64,000 nucleotides of DNA from the NCBI GenBank assembly GCA_044464225.1, contig JBIQLN010000009.1, positions 48,825 to 112,824 of the forward strand, in the 5' to 3' direction. Positions 24,138 to 32,976 of this stretch are shown in pieces. How positions within the stretch are numbered: position 1 is the first letter of the stretch; every line of letters starts with the position of its first letter. Both the position numbers and the translations under genes were made by a program. The notes beneath the pieces were generated by a model. The model was not told the origin of the DNA, made no database searches, and worked only from the letters and a program-made list of their open reading frames with translations. This stretch comes from 66-474 sp044464225. Lineage in GTDB: Bacteria; Pseudomonadota; Gammaproteobacteria; Xanthomonadales; Rhodanobacteraceae.

Positions 24138-26963
24138 CTACCGCAGCGACAGGAAATCGGCACTCACCGCCATCCGCACCGCATCCAGGCGCGGACGCGC
24201 GTTGGCCAGCGCCGCCAGGGTCTTCTCGCGGGTTGATTCGGCTGCGGCGATTTCGTCCGGCGTCACCGAGGCATTGATCTCCGCCAGCGCCTGCAACCGC
24301 TGCAGGCGCGCGTCGAGCGCGGCCCGTGCCTCCGCGATGGCGGCGTCCGCGACGTCGCGCCCGCTTTTGCCCGCCAGCGCATCGGCGGCTTCCAGCATCG
24401 GCGGCACCAGCTGCGCGAGGTGGCGACGATGGCGCGAGATGTCGGGCATGCGCTCGCGCGCCCGCGTGAGCGATGACGCCGAAGGCGTGTAGTCGCGCGC
24501 CGCGAGGCGCGAGTCGACGCAGACGGTGAGTGGCGTCGGCGGCAGGAAGCGCGGCGCATCCAGCCGCACGTCCGCCACGCATTCGACCACGTACACCGCC
24601 TCCAGCAGCACGCTGCGCGCCGGCAATCCGGAGTCGACCAGGAACGAAGCATTGCCGAATTCGCCGGTCAGCAGCAGGTCGAACGCCCCGAGCACCAACG
24701 GATGGTCCAGACGCAGCAGCTCCAGCTCCTCGCGCGCGAGTGCCAGCGAACGGTCGAAAGTCGCGCGACGCGGGCCGTCGCTGAAGCCGGGCAGGGCATC
24801 GGTGGACAGGAATTCGGGGTCGAGCAGGATGGTGCCGTCCCCGAGATCTTCGGCGTGGACGCCAAATGGTTCGAAACATTCCTGCATCAGCGCGTGCGAC
24901 GGCAGGTCGTCGTCGAATGTCCGGATCGCGTCGTGGAGTGCCTTGCCACCTGCGTTGCGTGACGCGAGTTCAAGCAAGCGGTCGCGCCCCGAGCGGATTG
25001 CATCGGACAGCTCCGCGTGCGCCACGGCGGTCGCGCTGACGAGCCCGTCCAGCTCCGGATCATCCGATTCCCCGGCCTCGGCGTGCGCGCGCGCGATGCG
25101 GATCAGTTCACTGCCATACCGGCGCAGCAACTCGCGGCCGTCGGAGGGACATTCACGCAGGACGCGGGTGCCTTCGGCGTGCCAACGTGCGAGTGCCTGC
25201 TGCGCGGTGCCCGGCAATCCCGCCACGTGCAGGCTCACCGGGAGGCGCTGGCCGATCCGGTCCAGTCGCCCGATGCGCTGTTCGATCAGGTCAGGATCGA
25301 GCGGCAAGTCCCACAGCACCAGCCGATGTGCAAACTGGAAGTTGCGGCCTTCGGAACCGATTTCCGAACACAGCAGCAAACGCGCGCCGTCCGCCTGCGC
25401 GAACCACGCCGCTGCACGGTCGCGCTGCAGCAGCGTCATCGCTTCGTGGAAACTCGCCATCCTTGTGCCGGTGCGCGTGCGGAGCGCCGCGTCGATGGCC
25501 TCGACCTTGGCGCGGGTGGTCGCGATCAACAGGAATTTGTCGTCGCGATGCGCATCGAGCAGCCGGACCAGCCATTCGATGCGTGGGTCATCCGTGTAGT
25601 CGAGCGTGCGCGGTTCCGCTGTCGTGCCGCGCACGTCGTCCTCGAATTCGGCCAGCAGCCCCGGATGCGTCGATGCGTCGGCAGCGGCGGGGCCGACGTC
25701 GAGCTGGCGGCCGGGAAATCCGCCCACGCTGTCGCGGCGGTTGCGGAACATCACCCGGCCCGTGCCGTGGCGGTCGATTAGTGCGGACAGCAACGCGTCT
25801 GCGTCTTCCGGATACGCATCCACCAGCGCGTGCAGCGCCAGGTCATGCGGAAAGCGTGCGCGCAGGTCGGCGCGTTCCATGTCAGCCAGCGGTTCGCCGG
25901 ATGCAATGCGTTCCGCGATGGGAGACAGGCTGGCATAGCTTTCCGCTTCGGCCAGATAACGGTCAAGGTCGTCGAAACGCGCGGGATCCAGCAGGCGCAA
26001 TCGCGCGAAATGCGCGCGGCGGCCCAGTTGTTCCGGGGTGGCCGTCAGCAGCACCACGCTGGGTGCGACCGCGGCGAGCGTTTCCACCACCTGGTATTCC
26101 GGGCTTGCAGCTTCCGGGGTCCATTCGAGGTGATGGGCTTCGTCCACCACCAGCATGTCCCAGCCAGCCGCCACCGCCTGTTCCCGCCGCTGCGCATCCC
26201 CGCCAAGCCAACCGACCGGCGCGATGGCGAGCTGCTCGCTTTCGAAGGGGTTCTGGGCGGGATCCGTTGCCGCGACTGCCGTGCAGCGTTCGTCGTCGAT
26301 GATTGCGAAGGCAAGCTGGAAGCGCCGGCGCATTTCAACGAACCACTGCACGAGCAACGCTTCGGGCAGCAGGATCAGCACACGGGCGGCTCGGCCGGTC
26401 GCGAGCATGCGCGCGATCAGCATGCCGGCTTCGATGGTCTTGCCAAGCCCCGCCTCGTCCGCCAGCAATGCACGCGGATGCTCGCGCTCCATGCATGCCG
26501 CGACGACGCCAAGCTGGTGCGGCAACAGATCGACCCGCGCCGACAGGATGCCCCATGCATCCGAGCGGCGTGCCGCCGCGCGCGCCAACAGGAACCGTTT
26601 GCGCAACTCATAGCGGTGAGGCTTGTCGACGCGCGCGGAAATCAGCCGGGCGTCGGCCTGCGACAGGGATTGTTCGTCGTCGAGCTGGCCCTCTGCCAGC
26701 TCGCGCTTCTCGCCCGAGTACACCAGCAGGCCGTCGCGCAAATCGATGCGTTCGACGACGAAGGTGATGCCGCGCCCCGCAATGCGCTGGCCGACACGGA
26801 AGGTGGCGCGCGCGAGCGGCGCGCCGTGCGAAGCGTAATTGCGTACCACTCCCGACTTCGCGAACAACACCTGCACCGCACGGTCGTCGCAACGCAACAC
26901 GGTGCCGAGGCCGAGTTCGGGTTCCGCCTCCGACACCCAGCGTTGGCCCGGAATGTATTCCAT
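24138..26963 (-). CDS. rapA: RNA polymerase-associated ATPase RapA
   Basis: 941-aa Swi2/Snf2-type ATPase that binds RNA polymerase and helps recycle it after transcription. It opens with MEYIPGQRWVSEAEPELGLGTVL, the RapA-specific N-terminal Tudor-like region. Helicase motifs: Walker A ADEAGLGKTIEAG with Lys175; DEAH box at 274-277 (VVDEAHHLEW); TATPEQLGRRAHF motif III; and SEIGSEGRNFQFAHRLVLWDLPLDPDLIEQRIGRLDRIGQ near the end of the second RecA lobe. The C-terminal region (from about 640) is RapA-specific. Length agrees with E. coli RapA (968 aa). A GATAAT on the minus strand at 26991-26996 could be its -10. Confidence 0.94.
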   Translation of the reverse strand: MEYIPGQRWVSEAEPELGLGTVLRCDDRAVQVLFAKSGVVRNYASHGAPLARATFRVGQRIAGRGITFVVERIDLRDGLLVYSGEKRELAEGQLDDEQSLSQADARLISARVDKPHRYELRKRFLLARAAARRSDAWGILSARVDLLPHQLGVVAACMEREHPRALLADEAGLGKTIEAGMLIARMLATGRAARVLILLPEALLVQWFVEMRRRFQLAFAIIDDERCTAVAATDPAQNPFESEQLAIAPVGWLGGDAQRREQAVAAGWDMLVVDEAHHLEWTPEAASPEYQVVETLAAVAPSVVLLTATPEQLGRRAHFARLRLLDPARFDDLDRYLAEAESYASLSPIAERIASGEPLADMERADLRARFPHDLALHALVDAYPEDADALLSALIDRHGTGRVMFRNRRDSVGGFPGRQLDVGPAAADASTHPGLLAEFEDDVRGTTAEPRTLDYTDDPRIEWLVRLLDAHRDDKFLLIATTRAKVEAIDAALRTRTGTRMASFHEAMTLLQRDRAAAWFAQADGARLLLCSEIGSEGRNFQFAHRLVLWDLPLDPDLIEQRIGRLDRIGQRLPVSLHVAGLPGTAQQALARWHAEGTRVLRECPSDGRELLRRYGSELIRIARAHAEAGESDDPELDGLVSATAVAHAELSDAIRSGRDRLLELASRNAGGKALHDAIRTFDDDLPSHALMQECFEPFGVHAEDLGDGTILLDPEFLSTDALPGFSDGPRRATFDRSLALAREELELLRLDHPLVLGAFDLLLTGEFGNASFLVDSGLPARSVLLEAVYVVECVADVRLDAPRFLPPTPLTVCVDSRLAARDYTPSASSLTRARERMPDISRHRRHLAQLVPPMLEAADALAGKSGRDVADAAIAEARAALDARLQRLQALAEINASVTPDEIAAAESTREKTLAALANARPRLDAVRMAVSADFLSLR

Positions 26964-27182
26964 CGCGAATCCGCTTGCGGAAAACTGCGTATTATCGCGC
27001 GTCGCGTGCGTGCGTGCGTCGGTCGATGGAGTGACCTCGTCGTTTCCGATTGCCCCGATGACGGGTGGCTACCTTCGTTTCGGTGCAGGAGTGCGCCAGC
27101 GCGCGAGCGGCCGTCTTCTGGTGGCCGCGGGCAGGCCCGCTCCTGCGGGTGTCTCCTGGCGCCTTCGATCCATGGACGCCTG

Positions 27183-27860
27183 TCAAGTCTCTGACCATTG
27201 CCTCAGCAGGTTGTGGTACACGCCGGTGAGCTGCTTGACGGCCGCGTCCTCCGCGCCGCTGGCCGTGAGCGTGCGGATGGCAGTGTCGAGTTGCAGCAGC
27301 GTGCGACGTTGCGCTTCTTCGCGCACCAGGCTCTGGATCCAGAAAAACGCGGCCACCCTGACGCCGCGTGTCACTGGTTCGACGCGGTGCAGGCTCGAGG
27401 CCGGATACACGATTGCATCGCCGGCCGGCAGCTTTACCTCGTGTTCGCCGTAAGTGTCCTCGACGACCAATTCGCCGCCGTCATAGTCGTCGGGATCGGC
27501 CAGGAACAATGTGCAGGCGATGTCGCTGCGCAACTGGCTGCCGTCGGCGAGTGCCATCACCGCGCCGTCGATGTGCGCGCCGTAATGCCCGCCATGGGCG
27601 TAGCGGTTGAAACGCGGCGGCAGGATCCGGACGGGGAGGGTTGCCGCGTGGAATTCCGGATGCCGTGCGCAAGCGGCCAGCACCGCGCGACCCAGTTCCA
27701 GTCGCAGCGGCGAGGTGTCGGCCAACTGCTGGTTGTGCTTGACGAGGGCGCCTTGCGGCCCGACGGTTTCACGGCCGTCGATCCACTCCGCGCCTTCCAG
27801 CCTTGCACGCATGCTTGCCAGTGACGCCGTATCGAGCAGGTTTTCGATGTGCAGCAGCAT
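27183..27860 (-). CDS. piuC: PKHD-type Fe(II)/2-oxoglutarate hydroxylase PiuC
   Basis: 225-aa dioxygenase whose family is induced by iron starvation and often sits next to a TonB-dependent siderophore receptor. The iron site is visible: His96 and Asp98 (GGHYGAHIDGAV), distal His158 (SSLHRVEPVTRGVR), and 2-oxoglutarate-binding Arg168. The N-terminus MLLHIENLLD and the C-terminal HNLLRQW segment are typical. The substrate is not established. It lies 184 nt downstream of the receptor gene in the same direction, so a shared Fur-controlled transcript is likely (inference). Confidence 0.92.
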   Translation of the reverse strand: MLLHIENLLDTASLASMRARLEGAEWIDGRETVGPQGALVKHNQQLADTSPLRLELGRAVLAACARHPEFHAATLPVRILPPRFNRYAHGGHYGAHIDGAVMALADGSQLRSDIACTLFLADPDDYDGGELVVEDTYGEHEVKLPAGDAIVYPASSLHRVEPVTRGVRVAAFFWIQSLVREEAQRRTLLQLDTAIRTLTASGAEDAAVKQLTGVYHNLLRQWSET

Positions 27861-28044
27861 GGAATGCCGGTCGCGGTCTCTATGGCGGTGCTACGAGCGC
27901 TCGCCGAAACGTTCCGGTGCCCGGGCCCTCGTGAAACAAGGTGGGTAGCGCCTTCCCGATTCGTGGACGACCGCGACGGCGGCAGCCGTCATGGGCATGT
28001 TGATTGCGCATTGCGGCATGGCGGATGTCGCGGGACGTCGGTGA

Positions 28045-30357
28045 TCAGTAGTGGATGTTCAAGGTCAGCAGCGCGGAGCGTGGCGCGCCCGGGGTGTAAC
28101 GATAGCCGCTCTTGTTGATGGCCGCGACGTAGCTTTCGTCGAACAGGTTGTAGACGTTCAGTTGCAGCATCGCGTGCCGGTTGATGGCATAGCTCGCCAT
28201 TGCATCGAAGACCCAATAAGCCTCGGTGAACGATGGCGTGCCGAGCGCACCATCATGGCCGCGCTGCATTTTGCCGGCATAGCGCACGCCGCCACCAATC
28301 GTGACGTGGTGCGGCAAGCGCCACGTGCTCCAGGCGGTGAAGGCGCTTTTCGGCGTGTAGGGCAGGTCGTCCGAACCGTTCTGTGCGAGGGCGTTGCCGC
28401 GGGTGACCTTGGCATCCATGATGGTGTAACCCGCGCTCACGGCCCAGGTTCGCGTAATCCGGCCGATCGCGCCGAGTTCGATGCCCTGCACGCGCTGGCG
28501 CCCGATCTGGTAGTACTGCAGGTCGACCGGGTCCTGCACCACCAGGTTGGTGACCACGGTGCGATACAAAGCCGCGGTCAGGCGCAACTGGTTGCCGAAC
28601 ACTTCCCACTTGGTTCCGATCTCGGTCGTACGCGCGTGTTGCGGATCGAAGATCGGATTGTCGGCGCTGTTGGCGGACGCGCTGAGTGCGAGGTTGTCGC
28701 CGCCCGGTGGTTGGGCGGATATCGCGAAGTTCGCGTACACGCTGCCTTGCTCGACCGGCTTGTACACCAGGCCCAGTTTGTACCCGTGCAGGTTGCCGCC
28801 CTTGTCGGCGTCCACCGCCGGCAGGGGCGTGGCGGGCGGATGGATGCCGCATTCGGGGGCACGACGCGAAGTGCCGCAGGGCACCACGCTCTGGAAATCA
28901 GTGCTGTAGTGGTCCATGCGCGCGCCCGCGGTCGCGAGCCAGTGTTCGCCGAAGTGCAGGGTATCGAACAGATACGCAGCGACGGTGTCGGTGCGCCCGC
29001 GACTCCAGGCGCCGGTGTCGCCAATGACAAGCCCGGTGGCGGTGTGGGGATCGGGGTGGTAAAGATTGGCGGGTGTCCATGCGCTGTTGTCCAGTGCGCC
29101 TGTGCCACCGGTGGCGACGTCTTCGCGGGTCAGCTCGATGCCGGTGCTCAGGTCGTGCTCGATCCCACCGGTAGTGAAATCCACGGTCAGATTGGTCTGG
29201 TTGGTGAGGATGCGGTTGGTCTGGTCCTTGAACGTGGGATTGCTGCGCGCAATGGTCCATGTGGCCAGGTCGACCGGGTCGGGCGTCAGCAGGCGCGCAT
29301 CGCTGCCCATGAACGACGTCAGCAGGTAGTCTTCGTGGGTGCGGCCCCAGCGCAAGGTGTCGTGCAGGACCGCGCCGTTCGCAAAATCGTGGCGCACGAT
29401 CGCGGTGAACATGTCCGCCTTCACGCGGTCGTGGTCGGCATCGGTGCCGTAGAAGTTCGATGCATCGACGCGCGGCGCCGTAGCCAGAAACGGGCGCGCG
29501 GGATCCGGGGATGCGTAGCCTGGCAACCCCACGGTCGGTACCCCGCCGTCCGGCACGTTGTTCTGGCGGACGTGCAGGAAGTCGAGGTAGACGCTGGTCG
29601 GCGTGCCCAGCCCGAACGCAAGGGACGGCGCCACGCCCCAGCGATCCTGGCGGACCTCGTCACGACCGGCGACGCCGCTCTTCTGCCCCATCACGTTCAA
29701 CCGGAACGCGGCATGCCCGCCGATGGCATCGTTCCAGTCCGCGGTCACGCGTCGGTGGTCGCCGCTGCCGTAGCTCAGCGATGCCGACACCCGGTGCTTC
29801 AGGCGTGGTTGCTTGCTGACCATGTTGACCGCGCCGGTCGGCGCGGTACGGCCGTATTCGGTGCCGTCCGGCCCCTTGGTGACTTCGACCTGTTCGACGT
29901 TGAACACGTCGCGCGAGATGGACCCGAGATCACGCACGCCGTCCACGAAGATGCTGCCCGACGTATCGAAGCCACGCATGTAGATCGCGTCTCCGGTGGA
30001 CGTGCTGCCGTTCTCGCCGACATAGAAGGTGCCGACGCCGGGGCTGTTGCGCAGCGCTTCCGTCAGCGTGGTGGCGCCCTGCTGCTGGATGATCTCCTTG
30101 CCGATCACGTTGATGGTCTGCGGGGTGTCCAGCAGCGACTGGGTGAACTTGGGCGACTGGACCGCGTCGACCTTGTAGGGGGCACGCGTCGCCTTGACAT
30201 TGACCACGGGGAGTTGCGTCGGGCTGGCCTCCATCGACGACGGCGAGGATGCCGGATTGGCGGCCAGTGAGGGCAGGCCAAGTGCGATGCCGGTCACCAG
30301 GGTGGAAAAAGCGAGCGGACGGTGGCGGGCGTGCTTGCGGTGCTTGATGCCGGGCAT
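28045..30357 (-). CDS. TonB-dependent catecholate siderophore receptor (Fiu/PiuA-like)
   Basis: 770-aa outer-membrane receptor importing ferric siderophores. A basic N-terminus and long hydrophobic signal peptide (residues 1-33) precede a plug domain (about 60-190: SLLDTPQTINVIGKEIIQQQGATTLTEALRNSPGV, then IYMRGFDTSGSIFVDGVRD) and a beta-barrel ending in the required aromatic residue (LLTLNIHY). The pattern fits the Fiu/CirA-like catecholate branch. Start at 30357 (MPGIKHRKHARHRP) chosen for its signal peptide; the longer frame has no leader features. A Fur-box-like palindrome lies about 140 nt upstream, and piuC follows downstream. Confidence 0.92.
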   Translation of the reverse strand: MPGIKHRKHARHRPLAFSTLVTGIALGLPSLAANPASSPSSMEASPTQLPVVNVKATRAPYKVDAVQSPKFTQSLLDTPQTINVIGKEIIQQQGATTLTEALRNSPGVGTFYVGENGSTSTGDAIYMRGFDTSGSIFVDGVRDLGSISRDVFNVEQVEVTKGPDGTEYGRTAPTGAVNMVSKQPRLKHRVSASLSYGSGDHRRVTADWNDAIGGHAAFRLNVMGQKSGVAGRDEVRQDRWGVAPSLAFGLGTPTSVYLDFLHVRQNNVPDGGVPTVGLPGYASPDPARPFLATAPRVDASNFYGTDADHDRVKADMFTAIVRHDFANGAVLHDTLRWGRTHEDYLLTSFMGSDARLLTPDPVDLATWTIARSNPTFKDQTNRILTNQTNLTVDFTTGGIEHDLSTGIELTREDVATGGTGALDNSAWTPANLYHPDPHTATGLVIGDTGAWSRGRTDTVAAYLFDTLHFGEHWLATAGARMDHYSTDFQSVVPCGTSRRAPECGIHPPATPLPAVDADKGGNLHGYKLGLVYKPVEQGSVYANFAISAQPPGGDNLALSASANSADNPIFDPQHARTTEIGTKWEVFGNQLRLTAALYRTVVTNLVVQDPVDLQYYQIGRQRVQGIELGAIGRITRTWAVSAGYTIMDAKVTRGNALAQNGSDDLPYTPKSAFTAWSTWRLPHHVTIGGGVRYAGKMQRGHDGALGTPSFTEAYWVFDAMASYAINRHAMLQLNVYNLFDESYVAAINKSGYRYTPGAPRSALLTLNIHY

Positions 30358-30496
30358 GAAAGGTGTGCCTTGTTCTTGTGCGCCGGACGATTCGTGATCG
30401 CGCGGGCCGCGCGCGGGCGGCGTAGCGCGAATCGCACAGCGATTGAGTCGGGTTCGCCCATCAGCTAGCGGGCGATGCGCGGCTGATGGTAAGGCA

Positions 30497-30515
30497 AATG
30501 CGAACGATTCGCAAT
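30497..30515 (-). promoter_or_regulatory. Fur-box-like operator of the siderophore receptor gene
   Basis: On the minus strand ATTGCGAATCGTTCGCATT: half-sites ATTGCGAA and TTCGCATT around TCG, palindromic at seven of eight pairs. Iron-regulated xanthomonad and pseudomonad genes carry similar AATGCGAATNATTCGCATT-type boxes. The position, about 140 nt before the start codon, fits repression by Fe-Fur. Confidence 0.65.
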
Positions 30516-30577
30516 ACGAATGTGATGCAACCCAGCGGCGGGATTCGCCAGGGGCCGCCGAAATTCGGCACACGGAC

Positions 30578-30609
30578 AAAAAAGACGCCGCACTCGCGTG
30601 CGGCGCCTG
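30578..30609 (-). terminator. Rho-independent terminator of the M13 peptidase gene
   Basis: On the minus strand GCCGCAC, loop GCGA, GTGCGGC (stem extended by neighbouring G-C and G-U pairs), then GTCTTTTTT. Located just after the peptidase stop. Confidence 0.85.
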
Positions 30610-30639
30610 AGGTCCGGCCATGTTGGTGGAGGGCGGGTC

Positions 30640-32790
30640 CTACCAGATCTTCACCAGCTTGTCGCCGGTGTGCATCATCTTGTCGCCGGGTTTGCACTGG
30701 AAGGCCTGCGCGAATTGCGGCATGTTGGCGGCCGTCGCGAACGCGCGGATGTTGGCGGGCGCGTGGGGATCCACGTTCAACAGCAATTCCGCCGTCTTGT
30801 CGCGGGCGGTGCCTTCCCAGACGCGTGCGGAACTCAGGAAGAAACGCTGGTCCTGGGTCATGCCGTCGATCTTCCGGTCGGCTTCCCTGGGGTCGGCTTT
30901 GAGCGCCGCCTGCAAGGCGGTGTAGGCGATGTTGAGGCCGCCCAGGTCGCCGATGTCCTCGCCCAAGGTCAACTTGCCGTTGACGTGCAGGTCCGGTTTG
31001 CCGGGGATCGGCGCATAGCTGTCGTACTGCTTGACCAGTGCGGCGGTGCGCTCATCGAACTGCTTCTTGTCCTGCGGCGTCCACCAGTTCACCAGGTTGC
31101 CGTGGCCGTCGAACTGACTGCCCTCGTCGTCGAAGCCGTGGCTGGATTCATGCCCGATCACGAAGCCTATGCCGCCGTAGTTCACCGCATCGTCGCCCTT
31201 GGCATAGAAGAACGGCGGCTGAAGGATCGCGGCCGGGAAGTTGATGGTGTTGGTGGAAGGCGAGTAATAGGCGTTGATCGTCTGCGGCTTCATGTGCCAT
31301 TCCTTGCGATCCGTCGCCTTGCCGATCTTGCCGATGTCGTAGTGGTAGTTGTACTTGGAGGCCGCCTCGAGGTTGGCGTACCACTGATCCGGCTGGATCG
31401 TCAGCCCCGACCAGTCGCGCCACTCGCCCTTGTCCGGATAGCCGATCTTGGGCAGGAACAGCGACCACTTCTCGAGCGCCTTCTTCTTGGTCGCCTCGCT
31501 CATCCAGTCGAGGTTCTCGATGTGTTCCTTCAGCGCCGCGCGGACGTTGGTGACCAGTTCCTCCGCGCGCTGCTTCGATTCGGGCGGGAAGTACTTGGCG
31601 ACGTACAGCTCGCCGAGGCCCATGCCCATCGCTCCGTTGACCGCACTGATCACGCGCTTCCAGCGGTCCTTCTGCTCGAGCTGGCCCTGCAGGGTCTTTC
31701 CATAGAAGTCGAACTCGTTGTCCTGGAACGGCTGGCTCAGCGCCGGCGACGCGCTGCTGATCAGGTGGAATTTGAGATAGGCCTGCCACTGCGATGCCGG
31801 CGCGTGCGCGAGCAGCTTGTCGAACTCGGCGATGAACTTCGGCTGCGACAGCGAGAAGCCCTTGCCGATGTCCACGCCCTGGCCCTTGAAGAACTTGTCC
31901 CAGCTGAAGTGCGGGCTGACCTTGTCGGCCTCCGCCACCGTGACGAAGTGGTACTGGTTTTTCGGGTCACGCAGTTCCACCGGGGCCAGCGAAGCCTTGG
32001 CGAGTTCGGTTTCGAACTTCATGACCTCGTCCGCCTGCTTTTTCGCGTCGGCCGCCGGGGTTCCGACGAGCTCCAGCGATTTCGCGATGTACTTCAGGTA
32101 GGCGGCGCGGATGTCCTTGTACTTCGGCGAAAGGTAGTAGTCGCGGGTGGGCAGGCCGAGGCCGTCCTGGAACACGTAGCCGATCTGCTTGGTCGCGTCC
32201 TTGTAGTCCGCGCTCGAGCCGAAGTTGAAGACATAGCTGTCGCCGTTGTTGTAGCTGGTGGTGATGAAGTCGGCGATCTCGGCCGGGGTCTTGAGCGCGT
32301 CGATCGCCGCGAGCTGCGGTTTGATCGGGTCGTAGCCCAGCTTGTTGATCGTCTCGGTGTCCATGCCCGCGGCGTAGAGGTTGCCGAGCTTCTGCTGGAG
32401 CTCGCTGCCCTTGCGATCCCGGGCATCGTGGGCGGCCGTTTCGAGGATCTGTTTCTGCTGCTGCAGGCTGCGCTCGTGCAGGATGCCGAACGCGCCCCAG
32501 CGGGTCTGGTCGGCGGGAATCGGATTGGCCTTGTTCCACTTCGCATTGACGTAGTCGGCGAAGTCGTTGCAGGGGTTGTACTGGTCGTCGAGGTCGAACG
32601 CGATCGGCTGCTCGGGCATGATGGCGACGGTCGAGCCCGGCGCGGGCGCCGCGGCGGTATGGGTCGGGGCGGGCGCGGTGGTCGCCGCGGCGGGTGCCGA
32701 GGTGTTCTGGTTCTGGTTGCCGGTGCAACCTGAAACGGCCAGGGCCGCGCCGACGGCCAGCGCGATCGGGGTCAACAAATGCTTGTGCAT
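30640..32790 (-). CDS. M13 family zinc metallopeptidase, lipoprotein
   Basis: 716-aa neprilysin/PepO-type oligopeptidase. A lipoprotein signal peptide with lipobox VSGC (Cys22) anchors it to the envelope; a 35-residue Ala/Thr/Pro linker follows. The M13 N-terminal domain starts with NPCNDFADYVNAKWNKANPIPADQTRWGAF. Zinc ligands are His547 and His551 with catalytic Glu548 (IGHESSHGFDDEG), plus Glu611 (GEDIGDLGG). The C-terminus has the conserved Cys and terminal Trp of the family. AAAGGA seven bases upstream supports the ATG at 32790; a Met six codons earlier (32808) is weaker. Confidence 0.93.
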   Translation of the reverse strand: MHKHLLTPIALAVGAALAVSGCTGNQNQNTSAPAAATTAPAPTHTAAAPAPGSTVAIMPEQPIAFDLDDQYNPCNDFADYVNAKWNKANPIPADQTRWGAFGILHERSLQQQKQILETAAHDARDRKGSELQQKLGNLYAAGMDTETINKLGYDPIKPQLAAIDALKTPAEIADFITTSYNNGDSYVFNFGSSADYKDATKQIGYVFQDGLGLPTRDYYLSPKYKDIRAAYLKYIAKSLELVGTPAADAKKQADEVMKFETELAKASLAPVELRDPKNQYHFVTVAEADKVSPHFSWDKFFKGQGVDIGKGFSLSQPKFIAEFDKLLAHAPASQWQAYLKFHLISSASPALSQPFQDNEFDFYGKTLQGQLEQKDRWKRVISAVNGAMGMGLGELYVAKYFPPESKQRAEELVTNVRAALKEHIENLDWMSEATKKKALEKWSLFLPKIGYPDKGEWRDWSGLTIQPDQWYANLEAASKYNYHYDIGKIGKATDRKEWHMKPQTINAYYSPSTNTINFPAAILQPPFFYAKGDDAVNYGGIGFVIGHESSHGFDDEGSQFDGHGNLVNWWTPQDKKQFDERTAALVKQYDSYAPIPGKPDLHVNGKLTLGEDIGDLGGLNIAYTALQAALKADPREADRKIDGMTQDQRFFLSSARVWEGTARDKTAELLLNVDPHAPANIRAFATAANMPQFAQAFQCKPGDKMMHTGDKLVKIW

Positions 32791-32976
32791 GGATGCGTCC
32801 TTTGGCATTGCGAAACGGGGATGCCGCGCGTGGCGTGCGCGCGCAAGAGCGGTCGATTGTGCCAGCAACGGGCAACGGTGGAGCGCACCCCTGTCGGAAG
32901 TCATGCCGCGATGTCGGCGGCTTGTGCGCGTCGCGTGTGCCTGCATACTGCGGCGACCTTGTTGCGGGGAGCTGGC

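Noticed and set aside
28051..30270. 739-codon plus-strand frame opposite the siderophore receptor
   Set aside because: Antisense to a clear TonB-dependent receptor; the composition is a mirror of the real gene and no domain is recognisable.
30598..32733. 711-codon plus-strand frame opposite the M13 peptidase
   Set aside because: Shadow of the peptidase gene; Val/Arg/Leu-rich and without family signatures.
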